A stretch of DNA of 44,370 nucleotides. Origin: a virus. Below the pieces are notes generated by a model. It made no database searches. It worked only from the letters and a program-made list of their open reading frames with translations, and had not been told where the DNA came from. Each line of letters opens with the position of its first letter. The first letter of the stretch is position 1. The stretch spans positions 1 through 44,370 of IMG/VR virus record IMGVR_UViG_3300020034_000153. One strand, written 5' to 3'. The position numbers were made by a program, and so were the translations under genes. Shown piece after piece: positions 26,233-31,012 of the stretch.

Positions 26233-26740
26233 GTGCACTAATGTAACTAACTGTGCAGGGGTGTATAGGGGTGTGCAATGCAATACCATGCATCCATGTG
26301 CAGTTATGTGAACCAATTGCACACTATTATACAGAATTGCATGGCATGATCTTTATTGCACATATTATTTTCTTTATGCTAGTGCAGAGATGTGCATATG
26401 GCATAACAATATTGTCGTGCAATAGTGTGTAATTTTGTGAATACTCAATCGCCATGCCAATGTATAATACTGTGTAATTATGTGCAATTGTGTACAGGTA
26501 CGAATTATGTAATGGCATAATGTTTGAACTGCACACTTTTACTGTGCAGAACTGTAAATTACACAATCGTAATACTGCACACTATTATACACGCTGTAAG
26601 TCCTTTGCTATCAATGACTTACAGGAACGATTACAGAAGTGTAATAATGGTTACGATTCTGTAACGTCATTTTGCAGAACTGTGCATATTTGACTTCACA
26701 ATACTGCACACTTCTATACGTGATTACACGTCACTGCATA
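26233..26740. repeat. GTGCA/TGCAC iteron field in the divergent control region
   Basis: About 500 bp without a credible gene contain at least 16 GTGCA or TGCAC cores, most as ACTGTGCA or TGCACACT. The first cores are exactly 20 bp apart (26233, 26253, 26273), followed by steps of 25, 20, 20, 19, 25, 10 and 25, so they stay roughly on helix phase. A longer form, TGCACACTATTATACA, recurs at 26318 and 26576 and in shorter form at 26705, with an inverted relative at 26262. This looks like a multi-site protein-binding array for replication or regulation. Confidence 0.6.
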
Positions 26741-26751
26741 GTCAATGACCG

Positions 26752-26780
26752 TTGGCAAGAGGTATGTATTACTATATGAT
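26752..26780 (+). promoter_or_regulatory. Rightward promoter P1 (sigma70-like)
   Basis: TTGGCA (26752-26757), 17-bp spacer, TATGAT (26775-26780). Predicted start near 26787, exactly where the hairpin-rich leader begins. It would drive the two small genes at 27083 and 27235. Confidence 0.55.
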
Positions 26781-26786
26781 ATGGAA

Positions 26787-27082
26787 TGACGATGCAAGCG
26801 GCGCGAAAGCCGCACCTGCTTAGCAGGACTCGCTAGGGCTTTACTGTTAGCCCTAACCAAAGTGACTCACAACGGAAACTATTCTGTGTAATAGAGTTGT
26901 GCTTAGCAAACACGGGCCTTATAACCCAAGGCACGGATAGTGTAGAACTATCTCAGGATAATGTGGGTGTCTCTCTCTGTATCAATGGCATACCGGCTTA
27001 GGCACGGGTGTTTGACAGAGAATTAAATGGGTTTGTTTGTAGGCTGTAGTTGCTCCGCAACTCACTTACAGAAAAGGATACA
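26787..27082 (+). ncRNA. Structured leader RNA of the first rightward transcript
   Basis: Eight helices can be drawn in under 300 nt: GCGGC 26798/26809, CCTGC 26815/26823, TAGGGCT 26834/26849 (7 bp), CACAAC 26868/26896 enclosing CTATT 26879/26890, GCCTT 26916/26928, GATAGT 26936/26947, TCTCTGT 26974/27015 (7 bp) and AGTTGC 27048/27057 just before the ribosome site at about 27072. GC content is visibly higher than in flanking DNA. No ORF fits. Candidate cis-regulatory leader or independent RNA. I do not recognise a known family. Confidence 0.5.
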
Positions 27083-27238
27083 ATGCCTAAACCGTCATAC
27101 TTCGCTATTGTCTGGCGCGAAGCTGGTAAACGCCGTAAGATGGTATTCCAGCTACGAGAGACAGCGCAAATCATGTTAGATAGACTAATGCGCGATTGCA
27201 GACATTACGATGCAGTTCTAAAGGAAGTGAAGCAATGA
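27083..27238 (+). CDS. Small basic early protein
   Basis: 51 residues, start ATG with AAAAGGA upstream. Basic and helical (SYFAIVWREAGKRRKMVFQLRETAQIMLDRLMRDCRH). First gene behind promoter P1. Codons use more GC than most of the genome. Unknown family; early position and charge suggest a host-takeover or nucleic-acid-binding protein (inference). Confidence 0.6.
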   Translation: MPKPSYFAIVWREAGKRRKMVFQLRETAQIMLDRLMRDCRHYDAVLKEVKQ

Positions 27239-27429
27239 TTTATCAAACTCATGCCTTCTGGCTGGCATTCCATGAATTCTATATGAACAATCCTGAAATC
27301 GATTTAAGTATAGCTCAAGCCTTCTCTGATTGGCTAGCTAAGCACTCTATAGACCAACTGATACACCTTCGTAACACTCACTATCTGATAGCTAATACAA
27401 TTGAAGATGCTATCATCAATAAACAATAA
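27235..27429 (+). CDS. Small helical early protein
   Basis: 64 residues, ATGA overlap with the previous gene and ribosome site AAGGAAGTGAAG. Aromatic-rich N-terminus (MIYQTHAFWLAFHEFYMNNPEID) and short helices (IAQAFSDWLAKHSIDQLIHLRN). No family recognised. Together with its partner it is bracketed by the 28-position inverted repeat. Confidence 0.6.
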   Translation: MIYQTHAFWLAFHEFYMNNPEIDLSIAQAFSDWLAKHSIDQLIHLRNTHYLIANTIEDAIINKQ

Positions 27430-27488
27430 ACATTTACAGCCTACTAATAAGCCCATTTGATACAATAATGCTACTTCTGGTCTTTATA

Positions 27489-27604
27489 GATTAGCAAGTA
27501 AGTCTAATCCTACTGTCTAACGCGACAGGTAATAAAAGATTAGCATTGCTAATACGGTTGCTGTTGATTCTGTGGTTAACAAACGTCCAAAACAGCGGAC
27601 AGAA
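27489..27604 (+). ncRNA. 3' structured segment with crossing helices
   Basis: Helices: GATTAG 27489/27504, CTGTC 27513/27524, ATTAGC 27539/27548, then two crossing pairs GCTGTT 27560-27565/27591-27596 and TTCTGT 27568-27573/27599-27604, which have the i-k-j-l order of an H-type pseudoknot. It lies between the second small gene and the terminator at 27615 and could be the folded tail of the first transcript. Confidence 0.4.
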
Positions 27605-27614
27605 ACAACGTATC

Positions 27615-27634
27615 AACGGCTACCGTTCGTTTTT
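27615..27634 (+). terminator. Intrinsic terminator of the first rightward unit
   Basis: AACGG-CTA-CCGTT stem-loop (27615-27627) followed by CGTTTTT. Short stem, but clean U-run and ideal position just upstream of the next promoter. Defines a transcript of about 850 nt from P1. Confidence 0.55.
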
Positions 27635-27637
27635 CTC

Positions 27638-27666
27638 TTGACAAGCTACGGCGTTCGTGATATAAT
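27638..27666 (+). promoter_or_regulatory. Strong rightward promoter P2
   Basis: TTGACA (27638-27643), exactly 17 bp, TATAAT (27661-27666): both hexamers are perfect sigma70 consensus. It starts near 27673 and drives gene 27717-28160, whose ribosome site AGGAGACAG follows. Confidence 0.9.
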
Positions 27667-27716
27667 CGTGTTAGGCAAGGCAAAGGGCAATTACGCCCAC
27701 TTTAGGAGACAGACAA

Positions 27717-28160
27717 ATGAGTGAAGACCAGAAGACGGCACTTGAACTTCAACGTGAGGCAGCGGAAACCAAAGCAGAAGAGACAAACAAGTCTCGAACA
27801 GGTTTGGGAACACGAGTTACTGTGACTCAGACTCGTGGTAAGGGAACGCAGGTTATCTCTTATGAATCGTTTGATGAATCGAAGATTGATACGATTCCTC
27901 AGACAGTTCAGGACTTCGTTAACACAACAAAGACTTCAGATGACAAGACTCTTGCAGGATATCTCTGGCGCGGTTTCAATGCACTTGCTTACGAAACTGC
28001 CAGCGACCCAATTGCAGAGTTCGTTAACAAGTCGTGGTCTGATGATGTTCAGCTTCAGTTCAGGACTGCCGTTCGTAACTACTCGCGTGGAGTTCAGTGC
28101 AGCATTGAAGATGCGGTTGCTCTTATCAAGCCGGGATTTGATAAGACTTTCACTAAGTAA
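27717..28160 (+). CDS. Highly expressed early protein of unknown function
   Basis: 147 residues behind a perfect promoter and a strong AGGAG site. Codon use differs from neighbours (many CGT, AAC, TTC, CTT), as in highly expressed genes. N-terminus is charged and probably disordered (MSEDQKTALELQREAAETKAEETNKSR); the body (TIPQTVQDFVNTTKTSDDKTLAGYLWRGFNALAYETASD... FRTAVRNYSRG) is helical with no catalytic signature. Likely the main immediate-early product; could be a host-takeover or DNA-architectural protein (inference). Confidence 0.75.
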   Translation: MSEDQKTALELQREAAETKAEETNKSRTGLGTRVTVTQTRGKGTQVISYESFDESKIDTIPQTVQDFVNTTKTSDDKTLAGYLWRGFNALAYETASDPIAEFVNKSWSDDVQLQFRTAVRNYSRGVQCSIEDAVALIKPGFDKTFTK

Positions 28161-28190
28161 GAGCTTCGCTCCTGAGTAGTTCTCTAGGTT

Positions 28191-28268
28191 TGCTAGTTCC
28201 TATTAAAAACTAGCATCCAGAAGTAGCATTCCCCTTGTATCAGATAGGCTTCAATTCTTTTTAATAGG
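28191..28268 (+). ncRNA. Pseudoknot-type fold after the early gene
   Basis: TGCTAGT (28191-28197) pairs with ACTAGCA (28209-28215), and CCTATTAAAAA (28199-28209) pairs with TTTTTAATAGG (28258-28268, 11 bp perfect). The strands cross, giving an H-type pseudoknot order or two alternative hairpins, since both use base 28209. The second stem encloses the right arm (28217-28251) of the long repeat from 27449. Confidence 0.45.
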
Positions 28269-28270
28269 GC

Positions 28271-28360
28271 AAAACACGTTTTAGCACGTTTCTGAACGTT
28301 GCCTTACGTCTCCGTTCGTTTCTGGACGTTTCTGGACATTTCTGGGCGTTTCGTAACGTT
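28271..28360. repeat. Nine 10-bp phased repeats (array 1, origin candidate)
   Basis: Nine consecutive 10-bp units, most ending in ACGTT, with consensus TCTGRACGTT. A period of one helical turn places every unit on the same DNA face, as in iteron or initiator-binding arrays. The dyad operator copy at 28367-28379 follows directly. No gene overlaps it. Confidence 0.65.
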
Positions 28361-28366
28361 CGCGGA

Positions 28367-28379
28367 ATGAACATTTCGC
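28367..28379. promoter_or_regulatory. Third copy of the TGAACATTTC dyad
   Basis: ATGAACATTTCGC shares GAATGAACATTTC and a following T-run with the copy at 26104-26116. It links the leftward-operon leader and the origin-like region by one putative regulator. Confidence 0.45.
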
Positions 28380-28489
28380 GTTTTTCGCCCGTTTTTGTTG
28401 GGGTTTTTTGGCCTTTGTCCACTTTTCAGGCCGGAAACTGACCTAAGTCAGAATCGCCTACCCGCCTTTCCCCGCCGGCTTTCTGATTC

Positions 28490-28550
28490 TTTTTCTTATT
28501 CTATATCTTATTATTTTTTATATATTTTTTTATATATATATAATAATAAG
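28490..28550. other. AT-only tract between two inverted repeat arrays
   Basis: About 60 bp consist almost wholly of A and T (TATATATTTTTTTATATATA style), next to a CCCCCT-GGG-AGGGGG hairpin at 28556-28570. Such tracts act as DNA-unwinding elements at origins. It lies between array 1 and the inverted array 2. Confidence 0.5.
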
Positions 28551-28646
28551 AACGACCCCCTGGGAGGGGGGTATCCAAAATCAAAAATTTAGAAGAGGGG
28601 ACACAACGGCATGAAAAATCGCACGCCCGTAACCCATTGATACCAC

Positions 28647-28675
28647 TTGACATCCCGCCCTCGACGTGCTACAAT
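28647..28675 (+). promoter_or_regulatory. Strong rightward promoter P3
   Basis: TTGACA (28647-28652), 17 bp, TACAAT (28670-28675). The predicted start is near 28682, within the first unit of array 2. Nothing is encoded for the next 595 bases, so the promoter first makes non-coding RNA. Confidence 0.85.
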
Positions 28676-28680
28676 GCCCT

Positions 28681-28720
28681 TACGAAACGTCCTTAAACGT
28701 CCTTAAACCTCCGGAAACTT
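28681..28720. repeat. Four 10-bp phased repeats (array 2, inverted)
   Basis: Four units of consensus CCTTAAACGT with the same 10-bp period. The complement reads GGACGTTTAA, matching the GGACGTTTCT core of array 1, so the two arrays face each other around the AT tract. It covers the start point of promoter P3, so the binding protein could also repress it. Confidence 0.6.
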
Positions 28721-29277
28721 CCGTGCCGCTCACCGCGAACATGTCCACTTTTTGAGAATCCACTTTTAATGACACTTTGTTAATAGCTACTATAGCAAGA
28801 GTAAACAAAAGCCACTTCAAAACTCGACTATGCGAGTATAAATAGCCTTCTAAGCATAGTGCGTTGGCTTTCAGCCAGATAAGGATGGACAATCCTACGA
28901 GCGGATGCCTTAAGCAAGTATCCGCTAGTCACTAGTAGCCTTGTATACGGGGCGAAAGGGCTGATTAACCATCCAAATGCTAACGTATATGGGAATGCCA
29001 TACCTTGAAAGTAGCAGTGGCAAACTTAGGTTAAGGTTAAACTTTACTGTTCATGTCCATTGTGTTAGTTTAAGGCATGACTGTTTAATAGCTAACCGTT
29101 ATCTGGTAGACTTGGAAGTTGTGTAACCAGAGACGATTAAAATTGAACTTCCAGCTAATCTAATAGATTGAATTGAGTGGTTAGTGCTGCTGTAGATAGA
29201 TAATGCTGAAATAAGTGTCTACCTTAGTACAACGGCTAACCACTCTATTGAGTCTATTAGTTACAGTCAGGAGAGAA
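28683..29277 (+). ncRNA. Long ORF-less structured RNA from P3
   Basis: Most of 28808-29259 can be paired: AAAGCCA 28808/28865 enclosing ACTATGC 28827/28854; AGGAT 28882/28892; AGCGGAT 28900/28920 (7 bp); CTTGTATACG 28940/28984 (10 bp with three G-U); TGCCA 28996/29018; TTAAACT 29037/29067 (7 bp); crossing helices TCTGGT 29102/29126 and TTGGAAGTT 29112/29146; then the 29161-29259 hairpin. TTAACC 28965 can also pair out of its loop to GGTTAA 29029. Short ORFs in this stretch have no ribosome site or protein-like composition. Either a 595-nt leader of gene 29278 or a free large RNA. Resembles in size and intricacy the ornate phage RNAs such as GOLLD or ROOL, but I cannot assign it. Confidence 0.55.
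29161..29259 (+). ncRNA. Hairpin RNA element copy 1
   Basis: 29161-29185 pairs with 29235-29259 with two mismatches and two G-U pairs: TAATAGA/TCTATTA outer, TTGAATT/TATTGAG inner purine-rich part, GAGTGGTTAG/CTAACCACTC. The apical part holds GTAGATA 29192/TGTCTAC 29216. It ends 18 bases before the ATG at 29278. Copy 2 at 30875-30978 has the same plan with compensatory changes. Confidence 0.65.
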
Positions 29278-29475
29278 ATGATGTTAGTTATTCAATATCA
29301 TATGCAAGATGCTCACGATACGAAAAATCGATTTGGAGCTACTCTCTGCGGGCGATTCGATTCAATGATAGCGTTTGAGAAGTTCAAACATTATCAAAAA
29401 AGTCTCAGAAAAGTAATCTCTAACATAATCATCTTGAAGAATGAAAGAGATGAGAATGAAAGAACCAAAACCTAG
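29278..29475 (+). CDS. Small protein of unknown function
   Basis: 65 residues. Start at the first of two adjacent ATG codons, behind CAGGAGAG. A longer in-frame start would begin inside the RNA hairpin and has no ribosome site. Sequence MMLVIQYHMQDAHDTKNRFGATLCGRFDSMIAFEKFKHY then a basic helix. It shares the style of small phage zinc or host-interaction proteins but has one Cys only. Controlled by the upstream RNA element if that is regulatory. Confidence 0.6.
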   Translation: MMLVIQYHMQDAHDTKNRFGATLCGRFDSMIAFEKFKHYQKSLRKVISNIIILKNERDENERTKT

Positions 29476-29638
29476 AGAAAAACGAGAATTCAACGCTAAG
29501 AAAGCCGTTGATGCGTTTTACAGAGGTTCACGGAAACGGCTACCGCGATTTAAACGAGTAGATAGCGAAGGAGTAGACATCAGCAGGATAGACATGACAA
29601 AGCATGTATTCATGCATAGGAAAGGTAGAGTTGATTAA
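29456..29638 (+). CDS. Small highly basic protein
   Basis: 60 residues starting at the ATG behind AAAGAGATGAGA, overlapping the previous gene by 20 bases. About one third Lys/Arg (KPREKREFNAKKAVDAFYRGSRKRLPRFKRV), so nucleic-acid binding is likely. No family recognised. Confidence 0.5.
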   Translation: MKEPKPREKREFNAKKAVDAFYRGSRKRLPRFKRVDSEGVDISRIDMTKHVFMHRKGRVD

Positions 29639-29661
29639 ATGACTAAAGAGCTTAACGAATT

Positions 29662-30360
29662 GTGATATCGCCAGAACTGCAACATTGGAATTGTGAGCGT
29701 TGCAATGGCTACAATGATTATTTAGAAGAACATTGTAGCTATTGCCATTTTCACAGCCCAGACTACGTAACATTCAAATCACAAGCTATCGTTCAACTAC
29801 AGAGAGGAGTCTTCTATTATGCTAATATGCACATTCCGAGATTGGAGCAAAGCTCCATGACAGAGCAAGAGGCACTATTTGCAAAGCTATATAATGGCTA
29901 CAAAATTCGAGTCAGCGAAATGACTGACGAAGAATTAGCCGTTCATATAGCTGAAATCTCTGACATAGCCTTTAAGGCTAAGGTCGGTAAGATTGCCGCT
30001 GATGATGAAAAGAAAGAGAGGATTAGTAAGAGAACTCCTAAAGGTAAAGAGTTCTCAATTACAAGTAACGAACCTGATGGTAGAGTAAGTGATTCAATTA
30101 ACGCTGTCAAGGTCAGGCAGAATCGAAAGACTAAACTGGATAAGATGTATGACGGCTTCATAGCCGCTGGCATCCCAGAAGAAACAGCTCAAGAAATGAT
30201 TCGTAATCTAGAAAGGAAAGCTACTGATGCTCAAGTAAATAGTTTTCCTGTCTTGAAGGAGATTAAATCTTCAGTAAATATTACAATTCCACAACCTGTA
30301 ATCGATGATACACCTAGAATTCCTTTCGACCCCAGTAAGTTAGTTCTGTTTGGTAAGTAG
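29662..30360 (+). CDS. RanBP2-type zinc finger protein
   Basis: 232 residues from a GTG start. The first 30 residues contain W-x-C-x2-C-x3-N-x7-C-x2-C (HWNCERCNGYNDYLEEHCSYC), the pattern of RanBP2-type zinc fingers, which in other proteins bind single-stranded RNA or ubiquitin. The rest is helical and charged, with a possible UBA-like helix pair (DKMYDGFIAAGIPEETAQEMIRNL). An 8-codon ORF (29639-29665, MTKELNEL) ends in the start codon; without a TG duplication it would extend this protein, so the true N-terminus may be longer. Finger call is good, RNA binding is inference. Confidence 0.6.
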   Translation: MISPELQHWNCERCNGYNDYLEEHCSYCHFHSPDYVTFKSQAIVQLQRGVFYYANMHIPRLEQSSMTEQEALFAKLYNGYKIRVSEMTDEELAVHIAEISDIAFKAKVGKIAADDEKKERISKRTPKGKEFSITSNEPDGRVSDSINAVKVRQNRKTKLDKMYDGFIAAGIPEETAQEMIRNLERKATDAQVNSFPVLKEIKSSVNITIPQPVIDDTPRIPFDPSKLVLFGK

Positions 30361-30387
30361 TAATTAGCACTCAAATAGGAGATAAAA

Positions 30388-30744
30388 GTGAAGATTAATG
30401 TAGAGAAGTTCCTGACTAAAAAAGGTAATAGGGTTGGTAAAGCAGCTATTGAATTCGAGCATTCAGACGGAGTCCTTGCGGGATTCAGTCTAGTAGGATT
30501 CACTATCTGTGATGATACAGAGAAAGGGTTGTTCATTCTCTTTCCAAGTTCAATCATCAAGAACCGAAACAATCCTGAAGAAAGCAAGCCTTTCTTCTTC
30601 CTTAGACCTAGCACAGATGAATTGCTGGATAAACTTGAGACGGCAATCCTAGATGAATACGATAGAGTTAAGGGTACCTTTAGAAATTCTCCGGCACTTA
30701 CTGAAGTGAAAGATTCGGTAGCTGACGTACTCGGGATCAAGTAA
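30388..30744 (+). CDS. SpoVG-like protein
   Basis: 118 residues, GTG start behind ATAGGAGATAAAA. The layout of strand KAAIEFEHSDGVLAGFSLVGFTICDDTEKGLFILFPSS, a charged loop with NPEESKPFFFLRP and the helix STDELLDKLETAILDEYDRVKG closely follows SpoVG, a small dimeric protein shown in several bacteria to bind DNA and RNA site-specifically. Its stop codon lies inside the three-way-junction RNA that follows. Family assignment by pattern; moderate. Confidence 0.6.
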   Translation: MKINVEKFLTKKGNRVGKAAIEFEHSDGVLAGFSLVGFTICDDTEKGLFILFPSSIIKNRNNPEESKPFFFLRPSTDELLDKLETAILDEYDRVKGTFRNSPALTEVKDSVADVLGIK

Positions 30745-30873
30745 TAGTGTCCAGACTTAGTGAGTTATATCACTTTAGTAGATGCACAGAGTGTGTAATC
30801 GAAGTTGTGATATAACAAGACCGTTGATGTATGCTACATGCATACATCAACAGCTTCTAAGTTGGGCACTATT
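30743..30873 (+). ncRNA. Three-way-junction RNA element
   Basis: The outer stem 30743-30760/30857-30873 has 17 pairs with one G-U and one bulged G. It encloses GTTATATCAC/GTGATATAAC (30764-30773/30807-30816, 10 bp, with an inner hairpin TGCACA/TGTGTA) and GTTGATGTATGC/GCATACATCAAC (30823-30834/30840-30851, 12 bp perfect, loop TACAT), the latter extended by AAG/CTT. Nearly every base is used. No U-run follows, so it is not a plain terminator. Confidence 0.65.
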
Positions 30874-30874
30874 C

Positions 30875-30978
30875 AGTAAGAGATTGAACAAAGCCGTTAG
30901 CTTGCATTGACAATGTTCATTTATGAGAGTGATCAATAGAGCAGACTTCAGGCTAACGGCTTGATTGAGTTTCTTACT
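30875..30978 (+). ncRNA. Hairpin RNA element copy 2
   Basis: 30875-30904 pairs with 30949-30978: AGTAAGA/TCTTACT outer, GATTGAACA/GATTGAGTT inner part, AAGCCGTTAGC/GCTAACGGCTT, 27 of 30 positions paired including three G-U. The apical part holds ATTGA 30906/TCAAT 30933. It begins one base after the three-way junction and ends 34 bases before the ATG at 31013. Homologous in plan to 29161-29259. Confidence 0.65.
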
Positions 30979-31012
30979 TAAACAACAATTAAACAACAAG
31001 GAGAGATAAACA

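Larger units (their letters stand above)
27022..27461 (+). repeat. Imperfect inverted repeat enclosing two early genes
   Basis: 27022-27049 pairs with 27434-27461 over 28 positions with only one mismatch (U-U at 27038/27445) and four G-U pairs. Core segments are AAATGGG/CCCATTT and GTAGGCTGTA/TACAGCCTAC. The left arm is in the 5' leader and the right arm begins 5 bases after the stop of the second gene, so the helix would join both ends of the mRNA. The G-U pairs favour function as RNA rather than DNA. Confidence 0.6.
27449..28251 (+). repeat. Second long inverted repeat, enclosing gene 27717-28160
   Basis: 27449-27480 pairs with 28217-28251. The inner part is a perfect 14-bp match, AATGCTACTTCTGG (27467-27480) to CCAGAAGTAGCATT (28217-28230). 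After a T/CCCC bulge comes a further helix of about 16 pairs (GATACAA/TTGTATC and outward) with one G-U and one mismatch. Its left arm overlaps the right arm of the first repeat at 27449-27461, so the two pairings exclude each other there. Confidence 0.6.

Noticed and set aside
26490-26693. Short ORFs on both strands in the iteron field
   Set aside because: Cys/Asn/Thr-rich translations produced by the GTGCA repeats; no ribosome sites and no operon context.
26233-26740. CRISPR array in the repeat field
   Set aside because: Repeats are 5-8 bp cores without constant long repeats or unique 30-bp spacers, and there are no cas adaptation or effector genes (the Cas4-like protein is a phage exonuclease type).
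28395-28592. 65-codon plus-strand ORF downstream of array 1
   Set aside because: It runs through the AT-only tract and gives a tail of Tyr/Ile/Phe; no ribosome site.
28680-28892. 70-codon minus-strand ORF opposite the P3 RNA
   Set aside because: Overlaps the 10-bp repeats and folded RNA segment and has no minus-strand start signals or neighbours.
26787-29277. Direct naming of the RNAs as GOLLD or ROOL
   Set aside because: Size and phage context are suggestive, but I cannot match conserved signatures from memory; needs an Rfam scan.
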